Shown one piece after another: positions 9,187 to 19,106 of a stretch of DNA of 46,341 nucleotides. Made by a program: the position numbers and the translations under genes. This DNA is from an uncultured Granulosicoccaceae bacterium (GTDB lineage: Bacteria > Pseudomonadota > Gammaproteobacteria > Granulosicoccales > Granulosicoccaceae), in assembly GCA_938007995.1 (NCBI GenBank), contig CALLLW010000004.1, forward strand, positions 1 through 46,341. Reading direction: 5' to 3'. Within the stretch, counting starts at the first letter, position 1; each line of letters starts with the position of its first letter. A model generated the notes under the pieces. That model saw nothing but the letters and a program-made list of their open reading frames with translations. It did not search any database and was not told the origin of the DNA.

Positions 9187-9981
9187 TTAGGGCATGACTG
9201 AACCCGCTGGCAGGCTGTCACGCCAGTGCGGAATACCAAAATCAGTATGGTAGTGTGGACCCATAAAATACAGTCCCTGCGCAGTAGCGGTTGCACCGGC
9301 CAGCCTGCGGTCACGGGCCTGCAGCAGCGCTGCGATCCAGCCAGCGGACTCGTCACCAGCGCCAACGGCAATCAAACTCCCGACAATAATCCGCACCATA
9401 TTGTGCAAAAAAGCATTACCTTCAATCTGCACCATCACATGCCGATTGTAGCGGCTGACAGACACTGCTGTGATCTCCCGCACTGCGTGTTTTGCCTGAC
9501 ACCCGGCAGCACGAAAGCTGGTGAAGTCATGCTCGCCAACCAGACTTTGCGCCGCACCGTGCATGGTTTCAGCATTTAACTCGCGGTGCACCACCCCGAC
9601 CCGTGATCGCTGTAATGCAGAACGAGCGGTGGAGTTAAGAATCCAGTATCGATAAGTTCTGCCAAGCGTTGAGTAACGCGCATGAAAATCGTCACTCACC
9701 TCAGTCACATGCCGTACCGATACATCATCTGGCAGGTTTGCATTCACACCCATGACCCAGGCTTTTAACTGGCGTGTTCGCGTGCTATCAAAATGCACGC
9801 ACTGCTGCCATGCATGAACGCCAGTGTCGGTGCGACCAGACGCAGAAACAGTTATCGCTTCATCAGCTACGCGGCTGATCGCAGATTCAACAACCTGCTG
9901 CACTGACGGACTGTGGTCCTGCCTTTGCCATCCGCAGTACGCACTGCCATCGTACTCCACACCTAATGCATACCTGGTCAT
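9187..9981 (-). CDS. truA: tRNA pseudouridine(38-40) synthase
   Basis: Isomerises uridines 38-40 in the anticodon arm of many tRNAs. The catalytic aspartate is D52 in the strongly conserved SASGRTDTGVHA motif, and the C-terminal FLHNMVRIIVG segment is typical. The 264 aa fit the family. It is preceded by fimV on the same strand, with a terminator between them (10142-10170), so truA probably has its own promoter in 9982-10141. Confidence 0.96.
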   Translation of the reverse strand: MTRYALGVEYDGSAYCGWQRQDHSPSVQQVVESAISRVADEAITVSASGRTDTGVHAWQQCVHFDSTRTRQLKAWVMGVNANLPDDVSVRHVTEVSDDFHARYSTLGRTYRYWILNSTARSALQRSRVGVVHRELNAETMHGAAQSLVGEHDFTSFRAAGCQAKHAVREITAVSVSRYNRHVMVQIEGNAFLHNMVRIIVGSLIAVGAGDESAGWIAALLQARDRRLAGATATAQGLYFMGPHYHTDFGIPHWRDSLPAGSVMP

Positions 9982-10141
9982 GATTGTTTTTCAGAAATAG
10001 CGAGTGACAAAGCACCGGGCCGTGAAAAATAACTGCAGCACCCGACGACCAGTAGTTCTATGTTAAGCACCCTGCTGATTGACAGCTACACCACTGGTGC
10101 CTTTATTGTAACCGCTTGCCACAACCTGCTCTGCCGAAAAC

Positions 10142-10170
10142 AAAAAAAAGGCGCCTGCTATGGCGCCTTT
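10142..10170 (-). terminator. Intrinsic terminator after fimV
   Basis: On the minus strand AAAGGCGCC, loop ATAGCA, GGCGCCTTT is followed directly by more T residues (plus-strand A-run 10142-10149). The 9-bp stem ends about 28 bp past the fimV stop. It separates fimV from truA. Confidence 0.88.
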
Positions 10171-10197
10171 CAACTTCTGTGCGTGTTTAGATTTTTT

Positions 10198-13100
10198 TTA
10201 TTTATTCAGCTTTTTCAGCAGCTCTGCGGCCTCGGTCTGCTGTAAAGGATTGCCTCTGGCTGCGATGTCCCTGAGCGCTTTAGCGGCATTCTCATCATCA
10301 CCCATGTCCATATAAGCCTTGGCAAGGTCAAGCATAGTCTCCATTTCGTCGCTGCCACCTGCAATCGTGGCATTGTTGTCGTTTGTCAGGTCGAGTTCAT
10401 TGGCGAAGCCACCATCTATACTGCCCGGTGCGCCAAGATCAACATCTTCAAGTGACATGTTTTCGAATGAGGTATCAAAATCAGGATTGGTCAGATTCAG
10501 CGTGCCGAGATCATCACCAGACATTTGATCGCCGGCTATATCTTCCAGATTCATGGTGCCGTCATCGTCGAGTGAAGCGAGATCAACATCATCAAGCGAC
10601 AGACCACCCTGATCATTAAGGTCAGCCTCGCCTGCAAGCGAGCCAAGATTTCCGGTCGCCTGTAGTTCGTCAAGACTGAACTCTGACCCTGGATCAATAG
10701 TTTGATCCAACAAGTCATCAGCTGTTGTATCCAAATCACGAGACGCATGGCTGCTGTGCAGTGCATCCAGGCCGTCACTCGCCGCACCTTTCGCATCTGA
10801 AGCAGCACCGGCTGCCATTGCAGCTGCACCTGAAGCGCCGGCTGCCAATGCACCAGCTGCCCCGAGTCCACTACCTGAAGCATCTGTACCAGTGGATGAG
10901 TTACTCGCCAATTCATCTCTCATCTCGGCAATACGAGCATGGTGACCTGAGTTTGGAAATTTCTCTGTAAACCTCCCTGCCAGTTCATTGAAGTTATCGC
11001 TGTTTTTCTGGTCGTGATAGTTCTCGAGTAACTTAAAGTGGTACTCCTCGTTGTTCGGCGATCTCTCAATAGCTGTTTTTAGCAAGTCTTCAGCCTGGCC
11101 ATGTAAGCCATAGCGCAGGTAGACTTCCGCCTCGGTCAGTGTGTCGTCCAGAGCGGTTTCTTCAAGTTCCTGATCAACTTCGTTCTGTGCATCAGCAACC
11201 AAAGGTGCAGACTTAACCGGATCGTTTGCCGGTCCGGTAGCTGACTGCAGTGGCACTGTAGATTGCTCAGGCAACGGCGTTGTTGTCTCCGGTGTTTGCG
11301 CATCGCGTGCATAGCTTTGTGCCTTGCCGGGTGTTGCCGCAGAGTCCTGAGCACTGTTGTCGTTGTCCGCATCAGTGCCACGCGAAGTTGCTACTGCCGC
11401 CGTGCCGGTGACCGCTGCTGCTGCTGCCGCAGCGGCTGCCGCAGCAGAGCTACTCTCCCGACGCTTTGGCTGGAATGCTGCGTTATCCGGCTCATCGTAC
11501 ATGGCCGATTCGGACGCTTTCCTGTCCCGCACACTAGGTGAAACTGCCGAATGCTCATCGTTTCGAGGTCGGAGCACTTTGGTTTCTGTAGGCTCAGTCT
11601 TACGTCGTCTAAAACCCCAGGCTCCCAGAAGACCTAACAACGACAAACCTGCCCCTGCTGCCAACACTGTTTTACGATTGCCAACCAGGTCCTGCAGTGG
11701 TGCAAACCCGAGTAACCCGCCGACCGCTGCGGCACCGCCGGATGCCATTGTTTTGCCTGCATCGGACATGGTGTCCGCGGCACCAGCCATTACGCCCTCG
11801 CCGTCAGCATCGCTGTCAGACATTGCAGCTTTGGTATCGGCCATGGCTTGCTTGCCATCTGCCATCATATTGTCAGCTTTATCAGACATGGCATCACCGG
11901 CATTTTCAGCGGCCTCGCCTCCCGACTGTTGTAACTCTGCCAGTCGGTCCTTCACTCGTGATGCCCCTTCGGAAGAGCTGTCGAGCATAGCTGTGCCTTC
12001 AGCTTGCAGCTGCTGCGCCTTCTCCATCAGGCTGGCTTTGTCAGCTTCCGCCTGATCGAGCTGCGCCTGCAGTTGCTGGCTGTCAGCCAGTACCTGGGCT
12101 CGTTCTTCTTCAGCCTGCTGTATCAGGCGCTGGTTTTCAAGTTCCGCTTCACCTCTGACGCGTGCAATTTCGAGCTCTGCTTCCTGAGAGATGCGAGCCT
12201 TCTCGGCCTCAAGCTCAGCGCGTATGTTTTCACGCTCGGTTTGAGCCTGCGCCAACAGCCTGCTTTTTTCTTCTTCAGCTTCACGTACCAGTGCGGCGCG
12301 TTCCAGCTGCGAGCTTGCTTCCAGTTCGCGCTTCTCCAGTTCAAGTGCTGCCAATTGCGATCTGAGCGCTTCTTCTTCGGAAGACAATCGAACTGCCTGA
12401 GCCTCTGCTTCGGCAGTGGCGAGGTTTGTATCAGCATCAGCCTGCCGTGCAATAGCTCTCTGAGCGAGTTCCAGCTCTTCGTTTAGACCTTTTTGCATTG
12501 CTGTGACGTTTTCTGAAGCGTTAGACAGCTCGCTAATCTGAGCATCTATTGCAGCAGCATTTGACTCAGCAGCTGCCACTTCATCCTGCAGCTTCATTAG
12601 TTCGCTTTCACGAACGGTTATCAGGCTTTTCATCTCCTGCATGTTGTCTGACAGGTTATCGAATCGGCCTTGCAGGTCATCACGCTCTATTGCGTCTGAC
12701 GCAATCTCGGCCTGCACAGATTCAAAGCGTTGGTTGATATCGTCGAGACTGCTACCTAAATCTGAGGTCGAGTTTTCGAATGCGATTTCGGTGTCTTCAG
12801 GTTGTGCAAAAGACCCGGAGCCTGTATCAACCTGCGGAGGTCTGTTGTTACGAGTCCACGACTCCACAATGGCAAGCGCGTTACGCCGATCTACGCTGGT
12901 TTGCGACTCGGGCGTAGGAATCTGCAGCAATGCACCGCTACGCATACGGTTCATGTTGCCGTCGCGGAATGCATCCGGGTTGGCGTTCAACAACGCCACC
13001 ATCATCTGATGAGGCGAGACGCCAGGTGCTTTTTGCGCGTTAGCAACGCTCCACAGTGTGTCTTCAGTACGGATTCTGTAAGTCTCACCTGATAAATCAA

Positions 13101-14238
13101 TAATTGCACTGGAGCCCGCACCAGAAGCACCACTGCGGGCAGAGCCGTCAATCGCTACCGCAACACTGCCGGTGGAGAATCCGGCATCATCCGTGGTTGT
13201 CTGTGTGGTACCGAATAATTCACCGGATAAATCGATCAGATCTCCCTGCGCATCGGTATCACCAAATGGTGCCTGCGACAGCTCGACTACCGGATCAGAA
13301 AAAGTCGCCACATCACTCACCAGCTCAGCAAGTTCTGCAGAGCTGATTAAATCGCCCTGATCAGCAGCGGTGTCCGAAAACTGATCAGCCTCAAACTCGT
13401 TACCAAAAACTGCGCTACCAGCGGGCACTTGTGCACCGAGATTATCCAACGGCACTGACTCACCGGCATTGTCTGCAAGCGCTGGTGTATCAAATTGTGG
13501 GGTTGTCTGTAGTTCCTGTACCAAAGAGATGACCTGACCATCGTTATCAACCACAGTCGTCGCTGAGTTCGTGGCAAGTGCGCGGCTATCAGGTACGAAA
13601 AGGTTTTCAGTTTCTTTTGTTACCACTGGTGCAACGGAAGTCGCCCGACGACTGTTAGCCGATGTGGCGATCGCTGTTTCAGTAAAGGTTACTTCGCCAA
13701 TTGTGTTGCCGGGCAACGAAGCTGTTGGATTACCACTCAGATCAATCGGCACCCCGGCTCCTGCATTATCGTTACTGACAAAAACATCTGCAGAACTGCT
13801 GCGTCCAGCGGGCTGGCGTACTGGCTCATTGGCGGTGAAGGATGGGGGATTCAACAGTACCGTGTACTCTCTTACCAACTTCACATTGCCCGGGGCATCA
13901 ACCTCAAGCAGAAAGTTCAGAAACGGCTCGAGCACCGGCGTACTGCTGGTCGCCTTGACCACTGCCTGACCATCCGGTCGCCGGTCAACAGTAAAGTCAA
14001 CGGATGACAGAACGGGAGACAGCTGTAAGCCCGCTCGTGCAAACGCACTGGCTGGTGCCAGTCTGACCTGCAAACTCTGTAGCTCGTCTTCAGTAGCAGA
14101 AAGAATTGCTATCTCGGCATCAAGATTTTGATTCAATGCCGAGTACATCTCAATCTCACCCAACCCGAGAGCATGAGATACATTTGTCATGCTTGACAGG
14201 CTTAAACTTACAGCGGCGGCTATGGCTAATTTTCGCAC
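10198..14238 (-). CDS. fimV: FimV/HubP family polar hub protein
   Basis: Large inner-membrane protein (about 1346 aa) that organises the cell pole, type IV pili and chemotaxis in relatives. The GTG at 14238, with a purine-rich AAGAGA upstream, gives a clean signal peptide (RKLAIAAAVSLSLSS...SHA) followed by LGLGEIEMYSALNQNLDAEI, the FimV signature. A LysM-like domain (YRIRTEDTLWSVANAQK) is near residue 383, a long coiled coil spans about 490-730, a transmembrane helix followed by RRRK lies near 860-880, a poly-alanine run follows, and the last about 45 residues form the FimV C-terminal TPR-like domain. The cytoplasmic part is highly acidic. An upstream ATG at 14313 is a less likely start because it would precede the signal peptide. 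Confidence 0.93.
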   Translation of the reverse strand: MRKLAIAAAVSLSLSSMTNVSHALGLGEIEMYSALNQNLDAEIAILSATEDELQSLQVRLAPASAFARAGLQLSPVLSSVDFTVDRRPDGQAVVKATSSTPVLEPFLNFLLEVDAPGNVKLVREYTVLLNPPSFTANEPVRQPAGRSSSADVFVSNDNAGAGVPIDLSGNPTASLPGNTIGEVTFTETAIATSANSRRATSVAPVVTKETENLFVPDSRALATNSATTVVDNDGQVISLVQELQTTPQFDTPALADNAGESVPLDNLGAQVPAGSAVFGNEFEADQFSDTAADQGDLISSAELAELVSDVATFSDPVVELSQAPFGDTDAQGDLIDLSGELFGTTQTTTDDAGFSTGSVAVAIDGSARSGASGAGSSAIIDLSGETYRIRTEDTLWSVANAQKAPGVSPHQMMVALLNANPDAFRDGNMNRMRSGALLQIPTPESQTSVDRRNALAIVESWTRNNRPPQVDTGSGSFAQPEDTEIAFENSTSDLGSSLDDINQRFESVQAEIASDAIERDDLQGRFDNLSDNMQEMKSLITVRESELMKLQDEVAAAESNAAAIDAQISELSNASENVTAMQKGLNEELELAQRAIARQADADTNLATAEAEAQAVRLSSEEEALRSQLAALELEKRELEASSQLERAALVREAEEEKSRLLAQAQTERENIRAELEAEKARISQEAELEIARVRGEAELENQRLIQQAEEERAQVLADSQQLQAQLDQAEADKASLMEKAQQLQAEGTAMLDSSSEGASRVKDRLAELQQSGGEAAENAGDAMSDKADNMMADGKQAMADTKAAMSDSDADGEGVMAGAADTMSDAGKTMASGGAAAVGGLLGFAPLQDLVGNRKTVLAAGAGLSLLGLLGAWGFRRRKTEPTETKVLRPRNDEHSAVSPSVRDRKASESAMYDEPDNAAFQPKRRESSSAAAAAAAAAAAVTGTAAVATSRGTDADNDNSAQDSAATPGKAQSYARDAQTPETTTPLPEQSTVPLQSATGPANDPVKSAPLVADAQNEVDQELEETALDDTLTEAEVYLRYGLHGQAEDLLKTAIERSPNNEEYHFKLLENYHDQKNSDNFNELAGRFTEKFPNSGHHARIAEMRDELASNSSTGTDASGSGLGAAGALAAGASGAAAMAAGAASDAKGAASDGLDALHSSHASRDLDTTADDLLDQTIDPGSEFSLDELQATGNLGSLAGEADLNDQGGLSLDDVDLASLDDDGTMNLEDIAGDQMSGDDLGTLNLTNPDFDTSFENMSLEDVDLGAPGSIDGGFANELDLTNDNNATIAGGSDEMETMLDLAKAYMDMGDDENAAKALRDIAARGNPLQQTEAAELLKKLNK

Positions 14239-14313
14239 AGTTATACAATCTCTTTTTAAGTCAAAAGCGGTGTAATGGCGCAGCACCATCACGCTAGTCT
14301 CGTGAATGTTCAC

Positions 14314-14789
14314 CGGATAGATCTATGTCCATTACCGATTTTATGGCTTTATTATTCGAGTGATTTCCAGTGGTATGTCGAAAAAACACCGCTCGGATTC
14401 TCGCCACTGAAAAACCTGTCCCATTGATATAGTACGGGACTGCCATTTAGGCAAACTGAACCGGAACAATTCTTGTCCAGCGAACAAGACTGTGGGTCAA
14501 TTCATGGTTAGTTGACTAAAACAATACAGGATTCAACTACGCCAATCGTAAAATAGTTGCCCGAATCAAGGTATCCGGGTTTATTCTGGCAACGCTTATC
14601 AACAGATAGCGCAACACAATTGAAACAAAGTCAGTACCATCGCGCCCGGGAATGCCGAACACAACGGCTAAATTTCAAACTAATGCAACAACATACTTTT
14701 ACAGCTGGCCGTTGGCAGTAGTCTGCAACCGGCGATAAAAAACAGCCATGGTAGCTACTCAAGTCAGCGGGTAGCATTGGTATTTTACG
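14314..14789. other. Intergenic region between asd and fimV
   Basis: This 476-bp spacer holds no convincing gene. It must carry the fimV promoter on the minus strand, but no strong -35/-10 pair stood out. TCTTGT (14471-14476) and ACAAGA (14484-14489) form a 6-bp inverted repeat with a 7-bp spacer, a weak operator candidate. Confidence 0.5.
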
Positions 14790-14795
14790 CTACCC
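14769..14795 (-). terminator. Possible weak hairpin at the end of asd
   Basis: GGGTAGC (14769-14775) and GCTACCC (14789-14795) can pair around a 13-nt loop, overlapping the asd stop codon. No T-run follows on the minus strand, so it is at best a weak or factor-dependent terminator. Confidence 0.25.
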
Positions 14796-15896
14796 AAGCA
14801 AACGCAACATACGCCTGATAGGTTCAGCAGCACCCCATAGCAATTGATCGCCGACCGTAAATGCTGTTAAGTATTCCGGCCCCATGTTCATTTTACGCAA
14901 CCTGCCCACCGGCACCTGCAAACTACCGCTGACAAAAGCCGGTGAGAGCTTTTCAACGGATGCGGCTTTAGTGTTAGGCACCAGTTCTGTCCATTGATTT
15001 GCACTACCAATGATCTGCTCAACTTCTGCCAATGGCACATCTTTTCTTAGTTTGATTGTCAACGCCTGAGAATGACAACGCATGGCACCGACACGCACAC
15101 ACAGACCATCAACCGGAATAGTTGCAGCGCCATGGCGCTCAAGAATTTTGTTGGTTTCTGCTTCTGCCTTCCACTCTTCCCTGCTCTGGCCGTTTTCAAG
15201 ATCGCTGTCGATCCACGGAGTCAGACTGCCAGCCAGCGGAGCACCACATTCCTTAACGGGAAAGGCATTGTTGCGAAAAGCCTGGTTGATGCCGCTGTCG
15301 ATATCAATAATCGAACTGTCCTGCTTAATCAGCAAATCAGCAACCGACTGGTTCAGCACACCCATCTGCGAGATCAGCTCGCGCATTGCACGAGCGCCGG
15401 CACCTGATGCTGCCTGATAGGTCATCGAGCTGCACCACTCAACCAGGTCTTCGCGAAACAAACCGGCCAGCGCCATCATCATCAGACTGACCGTGCAGTT
15501 ACCGCCAATGTAGTCTTTCTTGCCCGCGTTCAACGCATCAGCAATAACCTGATCATTGACCGGATCCAGTACGATGGTACTTTCCGGCGCCATACGCAGT
15601 GCAGACGCTGCGTCTATCCAGTACCCGTCCCAACCATTGGCACGCAACAAAGGATGAATTTTTTTTGTGTAATCACCACCCTGGCAAGTCAGGATGGTAT
15701 CCATTTGCGAAAGCGCATCAATATCGTGCGCATCGAGCAGCGTCGAGGTTGCGCCGTTTACTGATGGTCCTGTTTGACCTGCCTGAGAAGTTGAGAAGAA
15801 TGTCGCTTCGATTTTGTCGAAATCATCCTCTTCCAGCATGCGCTGCATAAGCACTGAACCGACCATGCCGCGCCAGCCAATCATACCAACCTTCAT
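14790..15896 (-). CDS. asd: Aspartate-semialdehyde dehydrogenase
   Basis: Reduces aspartyl phosphate to aspartate semialdehyde, the branch point to lysine/diaminopimelate, threonine and methionine. The NADP-binding [13 protein letters not shown] begins near residue 4, and the catalytic cysteine sits in [10 protein letters not shown] (C134 from this start). The 368 aa match the gram-negative Asd group. ATG at 15896 is preferred over the adjoining TTG at 15899 because AGGA lies 7 nt upstream. In Pseudomonas leuCDB lie between the LysR gene and asd; here the LysR gene is directly divergent. Confidence 0.96.
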   Translation of the reverse strand: MKVGMIGWRGMVGSVLMQRMLEEDDFDKIEATFFSTSQAGQTGPSVNGATSTLLDAHDIDALSQMDTILTCQGGDYTKKIHPLLRANGWDGYWIDAASALRMAPESTIVLDPVNDQVIADALNAGKKDYIGGNCTVSLMMMALAGLFREDLVEWCSSMTYQAASGAGARAMRELISQMGVLNQSVADLLIKQDSSIIDIDSGINQAFRNNAFPVKECGAPLAGSLTPWIDSDLENGQSREEWKAEAETNKILERHGAATIPVDGLCVRVGAMRCHSQALTIKLRKDVPLAEVEQIIGSANQWTELVPNTKAASVEKLSPAFVSGSLQVPVGRLRKMNMGPEYLTAFTVGDQLLWGAAEPIRRMLRLLG

Positions 15897-16147
15897 CAAT
15901 TATTCCTGAGAGTTACAGTTAATCCGCGAGATTACGGGAAAATTCGATATTTTGTAACGCTTTAGCCGAATTTGGCAGACATCATGCCTGAATTGTGCAA
16001 TATTTTATATGTGTCGGTATCAGCTAACCGTGTTGCTGCATTTTATTGCACGCGCAGGCAGGTGTCACGATTCGCCATTACATTGCAACACGAGGCGGGA
16101 GGTACAGGCTCATGCATGGAAGGCACCCATAGGGATAACTATGTATT

Positions 16148-17017
16148 GTGGATATAAATAACCTAAGAGCATTCATCGAAGTCGCAGATAAAAAGTCATT
16201 TTCGCGCACGGCGGAGTCACTCAAGCTGTCTCAACCGGCTGTCAGTAAAAGAATCGCCGCGCTTGAAACAGAGCTATCAGCCAAATTATTTGATCGCGTC
16301 GGAAGAAGCGTCCATCTCACAGAGGCGGGTCGAGTGCTTCTACCCTCTGCAAGGCAGATACATCTTGAGCTGTCGCGCATAGAGAATGTGATATGCAGCA
16401 TGGGCAGCGAAGTGACCGGCTCGTTGCGCATCGGCACCAGCGAGCAAATTGGCACCTCTCACTTACCTGAAGCACTGAGAACCTTTCGCAGCAATTATCC
16501 AAAAGTAGAAATAGATCTGCAATTCGATAGTGTTAAGCCAACCCTTGCAGCACTGGAAGGAGGGTTGCTTGAAATCGCTGCCTGCGCTCTACCCAATAGA
16601 GTTAGTTTGTCGTCAAAACTACACAGACTCGACATTTGGTCCAGCGATATGGTCGTTGTCACTGCAGTCGATCATCCGTTAACAACCGATGACACCGTCT
16701 CATTGCAACTACTGACCAAATGCCCTGCCATCCTGCCTTCGGCAGAGACAGCCACTCGCAGGGAAATCGACGATATCCTGCGCAACGCTGACGTGAAAGC
16801 TAACGTGTCCATCGAAGCCAACGATTTCGACACCATGAAAACCATGGCCTCAATCGGACTGGGCTGGGCGTGCATACCGGCTTATCTGGTCAGCGATTCA
16901 CTGGCGGTAATTCCAGTCGATGAACTGGCACTTAAGCATACCGTTTCAGTTATTCATCACAACGAGCGGACCCTGTCACGCGCAGCGCAGGCGTTTGTCG
17001 ATGTTGTGAGTGGTTAA
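16148..17017 (+). CDS. LysR family transcriptional regulator
   Basis: DNA-binding regulator of 289 aa. The N-terminal winged helix-turn-helix (residues about 3-62, with SFSRTAESLKLSQPAVSKRI as the helix-turn-helix) is followed by a periplasmic-binding-protein-like effector domain from about residue 90. The start is GTG at 16148 with a weak upstream GGGAT; no better in-frame start exists. It is divergent from asd over a 251-bp region. By position it resembles the LysR gene that flanks the leuCDB-asd block in Pseudomonas. Effector and targets are unknown. Confidence 0.9.
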   Translation: MDINNLRAFIEVADKKSFSRTAESLKLSQPAVSKRIAALETELSAKLFDRVGRSVHLTEAGRVLLPSARQIHLELSRIENVICSMGSEVTGSLRIGTSEQIGTSHLPEALRTFRSNYPKVEIDLQFDSVKPTLAALEGGLLEIAACALPNRVSLSSKLHRLDIWSSDMVVVTAVDHPLTTDDTVSLQLLTKCPAILPSAETATRREIDDILRNADVKANVSIEANDFDTMKTMASIGLGWACIPAYLVSDSLAVIPVDELALKHTVSVIHHNERTLSRAAQAFVDVVSG

Positions 17018-17059
17018 TTTCACCGATCTCTACTGAGCAGGATCTTTTGCATCAGGCCC

Positions 17060-17101
17060 GTAGAGTACAACCTGTAGAGTACGGCCTGTAGAGTTCGGCG
17101 T
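17060..17101. repeat. 14-bp tandem repeat, 3 copies
   Basis: GTAGAGTACAACCT, GTAGAGTACGGCCT and GTAGAGTTCGGCGT follow each other without gaps in the spacer between the LysR gene and aroC. The copies diverge progressively. No function is evident. Confidence 0.75.
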
Positions 17102-17189
17102 GCTGAATAAACCTGTTGAGCACGGTTATATCAAACCACCCGGACTCATGCTGACGAAGCTTTCCAAACCTTATCTACCCGGCGGTGCA

Positions 17190-18269
17190 TCACACCCGCG
17201 TTACACCGGCGTTTTGCGCCCGATCACGCAAACAATGATCAATTAAAACCAGTGCCATCATGGCTTCAGCGATTGGCGTTGCCCGAATTCCGACACAGGG
17301 ATCATGACGGCCGGTGGTGATCACTTCCTGCGCCTGGTTATTCACATCTATGGTTTGACCGGGCGTTCTTAAACTCGAGGTCGGCTTTAACGCCAGTGAC
17401 GCAATGACATCCTGACCGGAGCTGATACCACCCAACACACCGCCGGCGTTGTTCGATAAAAAACCATCCGGAGTAATTTCATCGCGGTGCTCGGTGCCCT
17501 TTTGCACAATGCAATCAAAGCCTGCGCCGATTTCCACGCCCTTGACAGCGCCAATGCTCATCATTGCGTGGGCAATATCTGCATCAAGACGATCAAAAAT
17601 GGGCTCACCCCAACCTACCGGCACACCGCTGGCAACCACATTAACCCGCGCACCGGCAGAGTCTCCGTCTTTGCTTAGCTGCTGCATGAATGACTCAAGC
17701 GCTTCAACCTGGCTTGCATTCGGCCAGAAGAAAGCATTTTGTTCTACCTGTTGCCAATCGAACTGAGTCTCATCCAGATTCACAGAACCTAGCTGCGACA
17801 AATAGCCTCTGATCTGTACACCAAACTCAGCGAGCAAATATTTTTTCGCAATACCACCCGCTGCAACTCGCATTGCGGTCTCACGCGCAGACGATCTGCC
17901 ACCGCCGCGATAGTCACGCAACCCGTACTTCTTCTGGTAGGTGAGATCAGCGTGCGCCGGACGGTAGAGATCTTTGATTTTGCTGTAATCCTTTGATCGC
18001 TGATCGGTGTTTTCAATCAATAGTCCGATAGGTGTACCCGTTGTTTTTCCCTCAAACACTCCAGAAAGAATTCTCACCACATCAGCTTCTTTGCGCTGTG
18101 TGGTGTAGCGTGACTGACCAGGCTTACGCCGATCCAGATCGTGCTGAAGGTCTGCTTCAGACAATTCCAGCCCCGGTGGACATCCGTCTACCACAGCACC
18201 GATAGCCGGGCCGTGGCTTTCACCAAAGGTGGTAAGGGTAAACAGCTTGCCAAAAGTATTGCCGGACAT
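17190..18269 (-). CDS. aroC: Chorismate synthase
   Basis: Last step of the shikimate pathway, converting EPSP to chorismate with reduced FMN. The 359 aa match the family length. Signature segments include [18 protein letters not shown] near the N terminus, [20 protein letters not shown] near 118-137, and [14 protein letters not shown] near 275. Chorismate feeds tryptophan synthesis, where trpF in this window acts, but the two genes are not in one operon. Confidence 0.97.
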   Translation of the reverse strand: MSGNTFGKLFTLTTFGESHGPAIGAVVDGCPPGLELSEADLQHDLDRRKPGQSRYTTQRKEADVVRILSGVFEGKTTGTPIGLLIENTDQRSKDYSKIKDLYRPAHADLTYQKKYGLRDYRGGGRSSARETAMRVAAGGIAKKYLLAEFGVQIRGYLSQLGSVNLDETQFDWQQVEQNAFFWPNASQVEALESFMQQLSKDGDSAGARVNVVASGVPVGWGEPIFDRLDADIAHAMMSIGAVKGVEIGAGFDCIVQKGTEHRDEITPDGFLSNNAGGVLGGISSGQDVIASLALKPTSSLRTPGQTIDVNNQAQEVITTGRHDPCVGIRATPIAEAMMALVLIDHCLRDRAQNAGVTRV

Positions 18270-18506
18270 CTGTGCGGGTCCTGAAATTCACAGAAAGTGA
18301 AAAGCCGGTATTGTATCTGCTTTGAGCTGACTCGGGGAACGTAAATACTCTGCAACTTATCCGCAGTTAGCCTCAGGCGCCCGCTGTGGACTGATTGCAG
18401 AACAAGGGTTGCTCAACAACACAAATTGAAATCCACAAGACTGCCTACAGATTTCCAGGCTAAGCGCACATAGCAGATTAATTGGTGGCAGCAACAAGGC
18501 GATCTA

Positions 18507-19028
18507 TTGGAAAACCAACAGCTGAAAGATGATGAGACCCGGATAGGACATCACATGATTATCATCATGTGGGTTGTTGTCATGGTGCTCGGTACGCTGC
18601 TGATTAACAATTACCTTGAGCAACAGCGCAACCCGAATAATCAGGTCGTTACATCAATCGATGGTGACAAGCGCAGTATTAGCCTGCAGCGCGGTCGTTA
18701 CGGACACTATCGGGTAACCGGCACAATCAACGATGCTGAAGCAGACTTTCTGGTGGATACCGGTGCAACCAGTGTCAGTATCCCGGAAGACGTCGCGGCG
18801 AGGGCCGGGTTAGTCAAAGGTGCCGAGATTGTGATCAGCACCGCTAACGGCAATGGCATTGCATATCAAACCAGAATAGACAAGCTACGCCTCGGGGATC
18901 TGGAAGTACGCAACGCTACCGGTCATATTAACCCCGGCCTGAGCGGTCAGGTGCTGTTGGGTATGAGTGTGCTACAACACTACGAGCTGGTGCAGCGTGG
19001 CAACCAGCTTGTGATTCGTGAACCTTAA
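18507..19028 (+). CDS. Membrane-anchored retropepsin-like aspartic protease (TIGR02281 type)
   Basis: Protein of 173 aa with an N-terminal membrane helix (IIIMWVVVMVLGTLLINNYL, residues about 18-37) and a clan AA aspartic protease domain whose active site is DTGA at residues 84-87 (ADFLVDTGATSVSIPEDVA). The C-terminal LLGMSVLQHYEL is the second conserved block. One DTG per chain implies a homodimer. The domain is predicted to be periplasmic. The start is TTG at 18507. Substrate unknown. Confidence 0.88.
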   Translation: MENQQLKDDETRIGHHMIIIMWVVVMVLGTLLINNYLEQQRNPNNQVVTSIDGDKRSISLQRGRYGHYRVTGTINDAEADFLVDTGATSVSIPEDVAARAGLVKGAEIVISTANGNGIAYQTRIDKLRLGDLEVRNATGHINPGLSGQVLLGMSVLQHYELVQRGNQLVIREP

Positions 19029-19060
19029 TTGCAGTAGCTTGCCATTGGCAACTGACCAGC

Positions 19061-19082
19061 CGTAAGCGTATAAACGCTTACG
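19061..19082. terminator. Inverted repeat between convergent genes
   Basis: CGTAAGCG (19061-19068) and CGCTTACG (19075-19082) form an 8-bp stem with loop TATAAA, between the convergent aspartic protease and comE genes. It may be a bidirectional terminator, although U-tracts are weak. The arms match the half-sites of the LacI-type operator at 21692-21705, spaced 6 bp further apart. Confidence 0.4.
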
Positions 19083-19106
19083 TTAACCTAAATATTAAGC
19101 TGTGCA

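Noticed and set aside
10060..10245. Plus-strand frame running through the fimV terminator
   Set aside because: It reads through the hairpin and the 3' end of fimV and is explained by those features.
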